Shown here in pieces: positions 1 to 11,655 of a stretch of DNA of 64,000 bases (position 1 is the first letter of the stretch; every line of letters starts with the position of its first letter). Below the pieces are notes generated by a model. The model was not told where the DNA came from. It did not search any database and worked only from the letters and a program-made list of their open reading frames with translations. Origin of the DNA: Riptortus pedestris. Taxonomy: Eukaryota > Arthropoda > Insecta > Hemiptera > Alydidae. The stretch lies in the NCBI GenBank assembly GCA_019009955.1, contig CM032228.1, positions 227,440,501-227,504,500 of the forward strand, in the 5' to 3' direction. The position numbers and the translations under genes are program-made.

Positions 1-269
1 GCTCATGTTAACGTACCCAGGGGTGACACTAACCGTGTTTTGCAAACGTTGCATGGGCCGAAGTAGAGCGTGACACCTGTACGATTCCTGCAAGGTCATG
101 CTTTGCTTGCCTAACACTTTCTATATGGCATAGGTTCCATCTACGTACACCGCCTAGCAGCGACTAAGAAAAGCAGCAATAATTCATACAGCAACGATTT
201 GAATAATTTATTTATTAATAAACTAATTCAACAAGACCGCTGCAAAGGTAGATTTCCAACTGCTGTATA
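1..269. other. Unassigned sequence at window start
   Basis: Mixed-composition sequence with no frame of note and no resemblance to the repeat families found elsewhere in the window. Nothing recognised. Confidence 0.5.
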
Positions 270-685
270 ACACACTCGCAATTTCATCTCACCATGTATT
301 CTCTATTTATATGTAAAAAACCGATGAGTAAAAGGGGGAGGGTGGTTACTGGAACACAAGAAAATACGAGTAACTCGCTTAATACTACAATTGCCATAAA
401 ATACACACAGCAAAAATTGTAGAAAATCAAAAGGATAACAAGATTGGTTCTATAGCATTTTATGATCCGACTCATAATAACGGAGATATTTTGAATTTTC
501 TAATTCCCCGTCCCTAAACCACCACTATTCCATGTCCGATTTCAGCCAATAACAAATATGGTCTTTAGTGTTGACTGAAACGGCTAAATATCGAGTATGG
601 TATAGATCAAATAAACATTTCCGAGACAAGAACGAAAAATATTAATGGAACACATCACCACTTGACTTATTTGCATTATCTCACA
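270..685 (+). mobile_element. HINE-like element, internal body fragment
   Basis: This matches the 5' module of the HINE-like family: the TCTCACCATGTATTCTCTAT motif, the AACGGAGATATTTTGAATTTT motif, a C-rich stretch, and then TAAATATCGAGTATGG. Both termini are missing. The same order of motifs is seen at 5.9-6.3 kb and 23.6-24.0 kb. Confidence 0.7.
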
Positions 686-1093
686 ATGCAGTATCATATA
701 CTTTTTTATAAAATATATATTCACAATATTCTCCGTTTTAGAAATTTTATATTCGCATTTAAAAATATTTCGCACAGTAATTTATTACTAGTATGCATCT
801 ATCGAAAAAAATTTAAAAGAGTTAAGAACGAGTTGTCAATAGTGAAATATTGGAGAGATGTTCTCGTCTGAACAGGACCTGGCTTCCCGCATGACCAATC
901 AAGCGTAGTAACTCAGATCTGAGCTATTTATAGCAGTATTTCCATACATTACAAATACAAATGGAACACTTGCCATATTTTTAATAAATTATAGGCCACT
1001 ACTTAAAAAAAAAACGAGTAAATCAACTCCCAAGTCCAAATAAATAATAAAGTTTTAAAAAAAAAATAACCAAAATATCAGACTTGAGGTAAA
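686..1093. other. Unassigned AT-rich spacer
   Basis: AT-rich sequence with poly-A runs and no gene or clear repeat recognised. Confidence 0.4.
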
Positions 1094-1772
1094 AAGTTAG
1101 CCATGCAGGGGCTGCGTAAACTAAAGAGATTTCCCATCCGAAGTTTACAATAGATAATAATTTTTATCTCAATCGCTCAAATTTAATTAATTCAAGAATC
1201 AAAGAAGGTGGGGGGGAATCAAAAGAACATATTTGTATAAATCTCACCAAGTAAAAGTTCAATGAAAACAATACAATTAACAGTATGCACAGCATATTAT
1301 TAATGAAACGAGTAGGAGTGGTGGATTATGAGAGGAAGTGGACAGAAATAAAAAATGCAAATATCTTGGTTAATAATTTAGATAGTGAAAAAGCGTACAT
1401 AACAACATTTACAAAAAATTATATTTGCAATAAGATTGATTCAATACAACTTTTCGATTGATTCATAACAACGGGGATATTTTGAATTTTCAGAATTCTC
1501 GCCCTTTAGGCCCCCCTCCAGCCGATCCGAACACAGCGGATAACGAACTTGATCTTTAGTTTTACATAGAACGTTTAAACGTCTAGTACCGGGTACCGAT
1601 CAAATAAAAATTGCAACCACTAAGGCGGTAACAGGCAAATATATAATTTTGAACGGACCTCATTTTCTTCATCTCCTAGGTAGGATCGATGGATATTTGA
1701 AGAAATGTTTCAAAATTCGCGTCATGAGTACGACCTCAATAGCTGATTTCCCTCAAGGGAAATATGCTAAAA
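1094..1772 (+). mobile_element. HINE-like element, nearly full copy
   Basis: The left end is a mutated CCATGCAGGGGCTGCGTAAA, and the right end is the hairpin CCCTCAAGGG followed by AAATATGCTAAAA. The internal landmark AACGGACCTCATTTTCTTCA is present. The (TA)n tract is reduced to a few bases (ATATATAAT), so this copy shows the locus without microsatellite expansion. Confidence 0.8.
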
Positions 1773-2315
1773 ATTGTCAATGACCTTATTTGCGCGATGT
1801 TATCATCACGAACAGCTGTTCCTATACTGGCTCCAGCGTAAGATGAATTATGGAATTTCTCGCGTCACCGCCACTATTCATTCAACAAATACGCTAATGA
1901 CTTTTTAATTATCCCTTTTTGTTAATGATTCATTAATAAATCATTTTTCATAACAGTTTCACAGTATCCTTAGAGCAACAGATTAGTAAAGTTGCTTATC
2001 TCTTATTATAAAAAAATAAATAATGAGAATTACAAATCTGTGTTTCAGCAGCCCACGGAGGACCAAAGTTTGGTTTGAGATGCATAGATAGAGAGATTAA
2101 ATATAATTTATTCTTTATTTAATTTGCCACTCAATTGCCTCGATTTGAGTGTGGACAGGGAGGAAACATATATAAATACATTTTCCGATTCCCGGTATTT
2201 CTGTCATATTTTCATTATTACTTCAGTCTAAATAAAAACTTGTATTGACAAAGGTACAAAGTGAAAAAAAAAAAAAATGAAAAAGTCAATGATTCTCTAT
2301 CTCAGTCTCTACTCA

Positions 2316-2354
2316 GCCCTGAAGAAGCCATCACACGATGTGCGAAAGCTCGGC
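2316..2354 (+). ncRNA. Putative hammerhead ribozyme core in a Penelope-like pseudo-LTR relic
   Basis: The order of elements matches a type I hammerhead: GCC (stem I), CTGAAGA (fits CUGANGA), a variable stem II region, GAAA at 2344-2347, then GCTC and GGC, which can pair with the first GCC. The expected cleavage is after C2351. Stem III is minimal (A-U around GC), as known for hammerheads of Penelope-like elements that work as tandem dimers. No reverse transcriptase or endonuclease frame is beside it, so this would be a solitary relic. The class assignment is inference from motif order and pairing; stem II pairing is imperfect. Confidence 0.5.
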
Positions 2355-2430
2355 AACGATGAAAATTAAGACACGGTCCAACCCGGAAGAAGTTTTTGTA
2401 CATACATTTGACGACCGTGGAAGCCTACGT

Positions 2431-3186
2431 GAACATGAAAAAGTCAAGTTTATAAAAAAAATTAATCTTTAATTTAAATGCAAATTATTCAAAAATCGAA
2501 CGTCCATTTTTAGGTGGCTAGACTGGAAGGCATTATGTTGTCAGTAAGCCACCAAACATAATAAGGGTGAACTTCACACAAATTACTGGTAGCTATTTTC
2601 TTCTAGGGATATCTATTTTCTTCCAAGTTGATAAGGCCCCGTTATCAACAAACCCCCACCAATAATCTTGTTATTGCTATACATGCAAGCGAAATATTAA
2701 GCATTGAAGTAAGAGATTAACCAAGAGGAATTTCTTGATAACCAAGACAAATATGGATTATCCAGATACGGCGGCTGAACGAGGAAGGAGCGTGTTCTAT
2801 CTCGGCACACGCCCCACTGCGGTCTGTCTTTGTAATCCTATATTGCGAAAAAAAAAGAGTCAATGAACCATAACCAGCGTGGGCCTTGCGAAAATACGGC
2901 CTCACATTTGTTTGACCTTTCGACATTTTTAGCTAGCTCTAGTTGAAGGTTGTGACATTTTAACCTTAAAGGAATATTTTTAGAGTGGGGCGCCATGTGG
3001 TTCCGATGTTATCGATTAAACTAAAATTTAGAAGTAGGTAGTCTATCTCAAAATAGTGTGTAATACCGAATTCTCTAAATTGTCGAGTCACCACTTTTGA
3101 AGAGTTAAGTTATAAGCCCTTTAGCCATTAATATTGTAATCTATTAATGATTTAAATATAAGAATGCTTATTAGTTTTGAGTACTG
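2431..3186. other. Unassigned sequence with a GC-richer patch
   Basis: No gene is supported. The patch around 2750-2920 is richer in GC than its surroundings and carries a 69-codon minus-strand frame with no recognisable domain. It could be part of an unidentified repeat. Confidence 0.4.
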
Positions 3187-3319
3187 TTTTAGCAGATTTC
3201 CCTTAAGGGTAATAAGCTATTGAGGTCGTACTCATGTCGCAATTTTCGAAAAGTTTCTTCAAATGTCCGTCGATCCTACCCAAGATATGACGAAAATGTG
3301 GTCCGTTCCAAATTATATA

Positions 3320-3366
<47 letters not shown>

Positions 3367-3763
3367 TTTTAGCGCTCTAGCGGTCGCAATTTTTGTTTTA
3401 TCGTTACCAAACTCGATATTTAAACGTTTTATGCAAAAAGACAGATCAAGTTCGCTGAAACCAGTGGGAGAGGGGGGGGTAATTTTCGAAATATCTCCGA
3501 TACTATGCGTCGGATCAAAACATTGTATTAAACCAATCTTATGCAAATTAAATTTACTATAATTATTGTTCTATACATTTATTCTCTATCTTGAATATTA
3601 ACCGAGACATTTTTATTAAATGGGGATAACGTATCAGTGAGTTTCCCGCCAAAAGCTAGCTCGGCCGTTTCCGTTTCTGCTTGGCACTCGTATGGAGATT
3701 TCTCTATTGAAAAACTTCACGTGGGAAATCTGTTTAGTTTACACAGCCCCTGACGAACTTTTT
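3187..3763 (-). mobile_element. HINE-like element with (TA)n tract
   Basis: Read on the plus strand it begins TTTTAGCAGATTTCCCTTAA and ends with the degenerate form of TTTACGCAGCCCCTGCGTGAC. The (TA)n tract lies at about 3321-3363, between the conserved GAGGTCCGTTC-type motif and the CGCTCTAGCGGTCGC motif, the same position as in other copies. Confidence 0.85.
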
Positions 3764-3863
3764 ACATTACTGTTACTCTCTTCGTTCATTCGGAATCTCA
3801 CGGTTAAAGTGTATAACGAGAGAATTAGAAGGCTAGTAACGAAATTTTCAGTATGTGATGCAT

Positions 3864-4384
3864 GTCCGTCACACAGGTACTGCGTAAGCTAAGCAGATTT
3901 CCACTTGCCGAAATGGTACGCTGAATGTTGTCAACTCTAATTAGATTAACTACTACGCCACTAATAATTAGCCTTAACACCAAATTTAATTCGGACATGG
4001 GATGATTAACGATACACTTCTGATGCGTGAAAATCCCACGAGTAGGAGTGGGGATTAACTGTACTGAAAACAAAATATACGCGTAACTCGCTTAATTTTT
4101 AAATTAAAGAAATAGTATACCTATAAAATTCAAGGTCATTAAATGATTAACAAAAATGGTAATATACATTTTTTTAGTCAGTCTCAAAATAACGGAGATA
4201 TTTGGATTTTATTTTAACCCACCCCTTCATAATGGTCCGAATACGACCATTAACAAATCATGACTATAACCTAATTCGAAACATTTTAGATATTAAGTGT
4301 GGTATGGATCAGGTGAATAATGAGCTCTCTAGAAAGTACAATCTTTATTGATGATGTCACATCATCATATTTGCATGACAGACG
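3864..4384 (+). mobile_element. HINE-like element, 3'-truncated
   Basis: It starts with GTCCGTCACACAGGTACTGC and follows the 5' module. It stops where the next, oppositely oriented copy begins, so this is a tail-to-tail junction of two family members. Confidence 0.75.
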
Positions 4385-4385
4385 T

Positions 4386-4514
4386 TTTTAGCAGATTTCC
4401 CTTAAGGGAAATCAGCTATTGAGGTTGTACTCATGACGGAATTTTCGACATTTTTCTTCAAAAGTCCATCGATCCTACCTAGTACATGACGAAAATGAGG
4501 TCCGTTCAAAACTG

Positions 4515-4546
<32 letters not shown>

Positions 4547-4552
4547 GTTTTG

Positions 4553-4612
<60 letters not shown>

Positions 4613-5040
4613 TCTAGCGGTCGCAATTTTCGTTTGATCCTTACCAAACTTGATATTTAAGCGTTTTATGTAAAAAGAAAGATCAAGTTCGTTAACGGCT
4701 GAAATCGGACCAGTGGGAGGGGGGGGTTTAGAGGGGAGGATTTTCGAAAATTCAAAATATCTCCGTTACTATACGTCGGATCGAAAAATTGTACAGAATC
4801 AATCTTATTACAAATTAAAGTTACTATAAATATTGTTATATACATTTATTCTCTATCTTGAATATTAACCGAGATATTTGCATTTTTATTAATTCTGACC
4901 TGCTAACGGACGAAGTGGCTTTCCCGCCAAAAGCTAGTTCGGCCGTTTCGTTAACTGCTCAGCTCTCGTGAAATTTCTCTATTGTAAAACTTCACGTGGG
5001 AAATCTGCTTAGTTTACGCAGCCGCTGCGTGACGGACTTT
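4386..5040 (-). mobile_element. HINE-like element, full copy with long (TA)n
   Basis: Both ends are well preserved: TTTTAGCAGATTTCCC at the left and CGTGACGGACTTT at the right. The TA-rich tract spans about 4515-4608 and has an internal interruption (TAGTTTTGATA). A short AT-repeat minus-strand frame here is a shadow of the microsatellite. Confidence 0.9.
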
Positions 5041-5129
5041 AATTTATATGTAGCTCACATTTAAAGGTTCGAGGAAAACCATATCTCTTATTTAAGCTAG
5101 GAATAAAATGTGTCATAGGATATATCAGG

Positions 5130-5358
5130 TTCTTGTTCATATGAAATGAGAGGAAGTGAGAATGTTTACTAAGTACTCAAAACTAAAACATTCAAATAAC
5201 TTGATTATATTCGATTAAAAGATAACATGTTTGTAAAGGCATTTATGAGATTGCTTCTGTAGAATATTTCGACTCATATTAGCCGAGATATTTTGACTTT
5301 TCCTATGACTACAACAATGGCAGATTTAAAGGTATTTCCTTGGAGGAAATCTGCTAAA
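5130..5358 (+). mobile_element. Degenerate HINE-like 3' fragment
   Basis: The fragment ends in a decayed hairpin, ATTTCCTTGGAGGAAATC, followed by TGCTAAAA. It contains a weak version of the CCGAGATATTTTGA motif. Confidence 0.5.
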
Positions 5359-5835
5359 ATGGCAGGAAGTGTTTAATGTTATATTAGTCCGATATTAATG
5401 TTAGACGGGAAACCGTAATTATTCACCAAAGCTTATGTAATTTCTGTCAGGTTGTGTAGCTTAGAACAAAGTTAGTATTTCATAAAGCCAATGGAATTCC
5501 ACGTCATTATTGATTTTGACAGTGAAAACCTGTTTCACATACCGGAAATCCAGCAAAGATTTCACTTCTGGCGGATATTCAAATGATATTTTCTCTGTTG
5601 TTCGGGGAAAGTCATTTTCTTCCGCAGCCGCAATAAACGCAGGACCGCAAGCCGTTTGACAAGATTGCCTCTGACGGAACAAGTTGATGCGTTTCCATCA
5701 GGGCTATTATGGCTCTTCAAACGACTACTTGCTACTGTAACTGTGAAAAGGCAGATTGCCTGCCAATCACTAGCATGTACGCTACTGACAATTACATCAT
5801 TTTCCAACTACGTCATTTACTACTTATCTCAATTA

Positions 5836-6692
5836 AAAAGGGGCTGCGTAAACTAAGCAGATTTCCCAAGTGGTATGGCACAGCAGTGATATCATCTCAA
5901 CACATGTTCTCTGTTTACATGAAACTGGCAACAGAAGGGCGGAGAGAGGAGGTGGGGAGGCACTGTCGGTCGAAAAGAAGAAAGTATAAATAACGCGCTT
6001 AATACTTGAGTTACGAAAAAACGCAAAGAAGAACAATTGTAGAACTTCATTAATTTAACTAGATTGGTTCTTTAACATTTTATGATCCGACTAAAAATAA
6101 CGGAGATATTTTGAATTTTCGAATCACCACCCCCTCTAAACCCCCACTATTCCAATTTCAACAACAAATACGATCTTTGGACTTGAATGAAATAGTTAAA
6201 TATCGAGTACGGTATATATCAAATAAACATTTTCGAGTAAAGAACCAGAAATCTTAATTGATGAAGTCATCACATAATGTATTTGCATGTATCTCACAAA
6301 GCTGAAGTACAATGAAAACAATATTTGGCATTTAACCTTGAAATGAAGTGGTCCACGATATAACAGCTTATTGATAATTTGACATGATAAGGAGGGGGCG
6401 GGGTGGTTATTGAAAACCGAATACTATTAAATCCAAATACCTCGGTTAATATTCACGATACAGAAAATATGTATAGAACGGCATTTATATGTCATTTCAT
6501 TTTCAATACGATTGGTTCTATACAATTTTTTACTTCTAATACCGAAGGTATTTTGAATTTTCGAAATTCATATATAGTCTTGAACTGACCTTATTTTCCT
6601 CATCTCCTGGGTAGGATCGATGGACATTTGAGGACATGTTTCAAAAATCACAACCAGAACAGCTGATTTCCCTTGAGGGAAATCTGCTAAAA
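5836..6692 (+). mobile_element. HINE-like element, long form
   Basis: The left end retains GGGGCTGCGTAAACTAAGCA but lacks the outermost GTCCGTCACGC. The right end is CCCTTGAGGGAAATCTGCTAAAA. It contains both internal modules, so it is longer than the roughly 650-bp copies. No (TA)n expansion is present. Confidence 0.85.
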
Positions 6693-7659
6693 CGCAAGAT
6701 TCCACAAACTTATGGGAAAATACCTCTAACCATAATTTTGATATTCTGCTACTAACACATGATTATGAAGAGTTATGTGGAACCATAATTAAAGAAGGAA
6801 GGTGTAACAAACAAACAGCTTTCCCACCAATTTAGAATTGTTTTAATCACAGTTAATAACACACCGCATAGCACATGCATGCCACATTATTCTAGAGCTG
6901 TGTAAATAAAAAAGATACCGTATGTATTTATTTATTATAAAAAGAAGACATTAGAAGTAATTACAGGAATTTAAACATTTTTAAATTTGAACAGTTCAAG
7001 ATAAGTCAAACGTTTAAAAAAAACTGGCAATTTAAACGAACTAAGACAGCCTTATTGTGACAATTGTCTGATTTTAATTACGTAAAATGTGAACTGGTCA
7101 GGGACCGACATTTGACTACTTCGATGCCCAGCGTTACAGTGACCAGAATTTTCTTTGGGATTTACTTGAGTGGGAAGTTCCATTCCCGCAAAAACATGCA
7201 TTTGATGGGCTGTCCTTGGAAATGACGGAAAAACTGTACTAATACATTCCGAGCAGCATAGTAGTAGAATACAATAAAAGTTTATTTTATTTTATATTTA
7301 TTAAAGCATTTTCAAACCCAGTTCTGTTCCAGAAATCTCAATCTACCTAAATGTATCTAATTCTTGAAGCATAATTTATATTCTATGTGATCATATTGTA
7401 TGTGTTTCTCATTGATTTCCACCGCATCTGATGATGCCAGACCAGATCTGAAATCCATTAATGTTACATAAGAACATTTTTTACCGGAAGACTGGTATTT
7501 TATTGAACATTCATCCTAAGAATACATACATATACCAGTAATTAAGTGGGTTAATATCTCGTAACGGTAATTTCTCTTTATGTCCATTACCTTTCTTTTC
7601 AAATGTAGCTTTAGGTCAGTAACTTCAACTTAATATCTACCTCAACTCAGTATATCCCG
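6693..7659. other. Unassigned spacer
   Basis: No gene recognised. A CTGATGATGCC motif with a downstream GAAA lies at about 7430-7455, but stem pairing is poor (see rejected items). Confidence 0.4.
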
Positions 7660-7973
7660 TATAAAAGAAATTTTTTACATCGAGAATATGTATGGAACCA
7701 ATTTTAATGGAAGTTTAACGTATTATATATAGCGTTCTATACTTTTTTTCACTATCTTGATTATCAGCCGAGATATTTGCATTTCTCGGCCTTCAGAAAA
7801 CCCCCACTCCTACTCATGTCATATTAACGATATTATATTATAAAGTACGTTATTTAAAGCCTAAATACGAAATATTGTTCCCATTGAACTTTTACTTTAT
7901 GAGATAAATGTAAATACGTGACGCACGTTGGAAATTTGCTTAGTTAACGTAGCCCTCTGCTTGACGGACTTTT
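7660..7973 (-). mobile_element. HINE-like element, 5'-terminal part
   Basis: It carries the CCGAGATATTTGCATTT and CCCCCACTCCTACTCATGTC motifs and then a degenerate left terminus ending CTTGACGGACTTTT (reverse orientation). Confidence 0.75.
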
Positions 7974-8463
7974 CTTTCAAGTACAGATACAGGTTTTTTC
8001 TTCGTACCCTTGGCATTAATTCAAGAGTTAAGATTAATTAGAAGTTGATGAACTTAAATTAGCTGTTATAACAGTAGAATTAAATAGTAAACACTACAAT
8101 CCGTTAAGTAAACTGATAAATAAAACTTGTTCATTTTTCTAGAACCAGACCGGCAAGTATTAGTAAAGTCGGTTTTGTGAGTAGTTCGTTACCGTTATTT
8201 TTTCAACCAGGTTGAAAGCAGCATTTTTACTGTAAATGTGTTATTTTTAATTAATAGTGCAATACTAATAGCCCTGCTTAAATAATCTGAGTTGTCTTTA
8301 TGTATCTGTGATGAGAGAGCCATGACATTGCTAACAGATAAAAAAAGAACTTAACAATAATAATTTTGTCGGCCAAACAAGAAGGATAGTAGAATAAATT
8401 GCATGGAATAAATTACACATCATTAGAAATGGAGTAGTTATTAAATATACCTAGGCTATTAAA

Positions 8464-8645
8464 TGGCTTAATCTCACATGGCAAAACTAGAGTGGCGAGT
8501 TTAATTCCGGCCTGGGCAACAGGAAGTTATTTAGTGACGGAATTCATTAAATAAAATCCATATTCCCACCCCGGCTAGGGCAGGGTGTAGATAAACCGCC
8601 CCAATGAGTCTTAGTTGCAAATAGTGGAAGTAAATTAATAATTTA
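8464..8645 (+). mobile_element. tRNA-derived SINE, 5'-truncated copy
   Basis: It matches the family from CTTAATCTCACATGG through the B-box region (GCGAGTTTAATTCCGGCCTG), then the TTATTTAGTGACGGAATTCA body and the 3' segment TTAGTTGCAAATAGTGGAAG. The extreme 5' end is missing. Confidence 0.8.
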
Positions 8646-9471
8646 ATTTATATATGTGTCTTATTAAATGACCATATGATTAAATCCTAGAGAAAAGAGA
8701 CTAACATAGAATATTGACAACAGAAAATAAGCAAATGGACACACAACACAAAAGGAATGAACTACAGAAATGTTGAAACCTGTTCAGCATAAAGTGTTAA
8801 ATTTCTTTATATTATTTAAGTATTTTTTTAAGATGACTACTTGAGAGCAAAAATGATAAAAGCAGTATGCTGATTACCCATTGGTTGCACAACAAATCTT
8901 TAAATATATGTATTAAAGCTTACATAAACCGAGAAGATATGAATCCAATTAGAAATGCTGCAGATAATAAAAAAACGCCACACAGTATAATTGTATGTAT
9001 GTATGCACAGAACACTTGTGTATTTGGGCGGCACAGACACTTCGCGATGTCGAGAGAGAGAGTGACACAGAGCCTGCTTCCAGGACGAGAGCGCGCCAAA
9101 CACTGGCCTCTCTCGCCTTCTCCAGAGTTTATGGTTCCGAGGAGAGCCGAACTCCGCCGACTAAAACCGATCGCCGGTCATCTTACGGCCTATCTGTGTA
9201 AGTAAATTAAAGAGAACTTTCACCCAGATAATGGGTCCGCATTAAAAAGAGAAATGCGTGAGCGAGGAAGCGAAACATAGGATTGCCAAAAAAAAAAAAT
9301 AATAATAAAAAACCAGAGCGCGATATGACTGAAAGCTACATTAACTTTGGTATTGTAGTGAAAGGTGGCTGGTTATTAAGTACAATAAAGCCGCACCCGA
9401 ACAACGTTTATTTAAAGCTATTGGTGGCTTCCAGTGGGATTATATTCATCTAGGATAAACAAAAGTCTGTC
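8646..9471. other. Unassigned sequence with a GC-rich patch at 8995-9205
   Basis: The patch is clearly richer in GC than its surroundings and ends in CTGTGTAAGTAA, which contains a good 5' splice-site consensus (GTAAGT). Two overlapping plus-strand frames cross it, with no recognisable domain. It could be a first exon or promoter region of an undetected gene, or an unidentified repeat. I cannot tell which. Confidence 0.25.
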
Positions 9472-9795
9472 ACGCAAGAGCTGCGTAAACTAAACAGATT
9501 TCCCGCGCGGTGAGTTTTGAGGTCACACACTGGTCATCTGCTCTCACGATGTATTCTCTATTTCTATGTAGAAATCCCATGAGGAGTTGTGAGGGTTTAT
9601 TTTTAGACCGAAGACAAGAAAGAACTAATAACTCGCTTATTATTTCAGCTACACAAAAAAGCTACAAGAAAGTGTGAGTATAGATCAACAGTTGTAGAGC
9701 ACCATTAGTCTTTCAACAAGATTGGCTCTACAACATTTTTCGATCCAACTCATTTTAGAGCATAGATATTTTAATTAATGACGTCATCACAGAAC
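9472..9795 (+). mobile_element. HINE-like element, 5' part
   Basis: It begins AAGTCTGTCACGCAAGAGCT and continues through the TCTCTATTTCTATGTA motif. It is truncated before the 3' half. Confidence 0.75.
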
Positions 9796-10379
9796 AATCT
9801 GATATAAATAATTAAATTAAAAATACTCTCGCATTCTAAAATATTCCCAATTGGATCTTTATTTGATATATTTTCGTCCATCATTATTGTTGAGAAGAAA
9901 TGGATTCAAAATTTTCTTGGAGAGAAGAGACGTTCGTACGGTACACATTATTTTTAATTGAAAACTACTCGTGCCTGCAGCTGGAAGAGGTACCCAGAAA
10001 CCACCCGTAGGAAGCGCGGCAAGTGTAAAAATTCAATTAAAGTTTTTATATTAAATTTAATTTAGTGTTCTTACAAAAAAAATTAAATTATTAATTATTT
10101 ACTTATGGCGTGTTCCGTGGTATAATGGATATAACACAAAACAGTACTGTCACATTAAAATTGAAAAATGAGTCCCGTCCCTATACAAGCTAGTACAATG
10201 CCAACGCATTTCACTTAGCTAGGCTTCCTTGGGCATTAAAATAAGTATTAGGTAAGTAATGTTGGACAGTGGTAGTAGTGAACAAGACGCAAAAGCCTTC
10301 CTAAAAATAAATCTGATGATTTTATACAAACTTGAAAATGTTTAATCTGCTAGATTTTTTTTTAAGGATCTAATGTCTC

Positions 10380-10772
10380 TCATGAAAACACGTCGGAAGA
10401 TTCTATCAGAAGATGATCTATCACCAGCATCTTATAAGAAAGGCAGAGTGTTTGTAGTTGGGGCATATAGAAAGATTGAAAATCTGCACTGACCTCTGCT
10501 AACAATAATTTATATGTCAAAACAAGAAGGTGGCTTGAGAATAATACAAACAATATTGAAATTTGAGAAGGGATTTTTGCTGTCTGATTAAAATTCGAAT
10601 AATCGACGTTTAATTTAGTTCCAGTGTCTACATTGATTAGCATATGACAGATATTCCAATAGCTAAAAACAAACAAGTAACTATCTGTGAGAATCATCAA
10701 AATCCCAAGGGACAAAGTAAAGAAACAGTTTGGTGCAGATTTATGTGCGTCATCACAATTGCATCTCATCAA
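10380..10772 (-). CDS. Membrane-protein-like frame, possible chemoreceptor-type exon relic
   Basis: This is a 130-residue open frame with two clear hydrophobic stretches, at about residues 16-45 (CFFTLSLGILMILTDSYLF) and 68-92 (PSQISILFVLFSSHLLVL). A polar segment follows, with the pattern LLLAE...F...L....L...Y..L...D. That layout loosely recalls the membrane segments and following intracellular loop of insect gustatory receptors, but no signature motif such as the C-terminal TYhhhhhQF is present. The annotated start is not a well-supported ATG context and no convincing splice sites frame it. A second hydrophobic frame lies upstream on the same strand at 11358-11651, with a SINE between them. 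The two could be exons of one decayed gene. Alternatively these are chance frames in AT-rich DNA, which readily encode hydrophobic residues. Confidence 0.2.
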   Translation of the reverse strand: MMRCNCDDAHKSAPNCFFTLSLGILMILTDSYLFVFSYWNICHMLINVDTGTKLNVDYSNFNQTAKIPSQISILFVLFSSHLLVLTYKLLLAEVSADFQSFYMPQLQTLCLSYKMLVIDHLLIESSDVFS

Positions 10773-11117
10773 CAGTTATATCTTGTGTCAATCTGTTCTC
10801 AGGTATATCTGGGACTTAGGAATAACAGGAACTCCTCAGCAAGGAAGGTTCTCAATGAAGAAAGACCTACAATGTAGGCCTTAACCTTAGTTCTCCGCTT
10901 CAATATCATATCATTCTAATCTAATACTAATATCAAATACCATAAGCTCTACAGCAATTGTGGCTCCAGCAACCCCGGAAGCCGACAAACTTATATTAAA
11001 AAAATAAGAAACCAAAAATAAAAATGAGATACAAAATAAATTTCAACGTCGAACATCCAATAATACAACCGAGAATGAGTAAAACTAAATAAATTTCAAA
11101 ATATAAATTTAAAATTA

Positions 11118-11255
11118 AATTATTTATTAATGTCCACTTTTTTGCAACTAAGGCTAATGAGGACGGGTTATCTATCCGGTTACCACACTTTTCTAGCCAG
11201 GGTGGGACTAAGAATTTTATTTAATGAATATCGTCACTTAATAAATTCCTTTAAG
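11118..11255 (-). mobile_element. tRNA-derived SINE, 3' part
   Basis: Minus-strand copy: TTATTTATTAATGTCCACTT, then GGACGGGTTATCTATCCGGT and CTAGCCAGGGTGGGACTAAG, ending near TTAATAAATTCC. The tRNA-like head is missing. It lies between two minus-strand hydrophobic frames. Confidence 0.85.
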
Positions 11256-11357
11256 AAATAAATAATTTTTTTTAGGAAGCGTAAATAAATTATATATATA
11301 ATACACAATTTCAAAAATACAAAATCAATGCATTTACGTTCACCAGTGAGGTATGAA

Positions 11358-11651
11358 TTAATTAATTTCATGTAAGTATATACATTTATGAAGCAATTTC
11401 CTATAGAACATTTCGTGGTGAACTGTATTCGTATAAAATAATATTTTAATAATCAACAAAAACCAATTGTAGAAATGAAGGAATATAAACTGTGGATAAT
11501 ACAAATAATGATATTGTAAGGCATCTGCTAAAATTAAAACCAGGAGAATAAAATTAATTAACATAGGAACTGTCTGGTGAATAAGGTAATTTTTATATAA
11601 GCATATCAAGGGAGAATAGGCGTTTTCACAGTCATTTGAAAAACTTGGCAA
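11358..11651 (-). CDS. Hydrophobic frame, possible upstream exon of the 10380-10772 frame
   Basis: This is a 97-residue open frame with an N-terminal polar part (about residues 1-28, including YSPLICLYKNYLI) and then strongly hydrophobic segments at about residues 29-45 and 55-72. The arrangement of a short polar start followed by a first membrane helix resembles the N-terminus of chemoreceptor families. I see no diagnostic motif and no clear donor splice site at its end. It is supported only by position and strand shared with the downstream frame. A chance frame is equally likely. Confidence 0.15.
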   Translation of the reverse strand: MPSFSNDCENAYSPLICLYKNYLIHQTVPMLINFILLVLILADALQYHYLYYPQFIFLHFYNWFLLIIKILFYTNTVHHEMFYRKLLHKCIYLHEIN

Positions 11652-11655
11652 CTAC

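Noticed and set aside
3263..3562. 99-codon frame and its opposite-strand partner
   Set aside because: Both run through the (TA)n tract (IYIYIY) of a HINE-like copy; the same kind of frame appears at every such copy.
7425..7460. CTGATGA ... GAAA resembling a hammerhead
   Set aside because: Stem II does not close and the flanking bases cannot form stem I, unlike the three accepted cases.
10105..10150. TGTTCCGTGGTATAATGGATATAAC resembling a tRNA D-arm region
   Set aside because: No anticodon stem, T arm or acceptor pairing follows.
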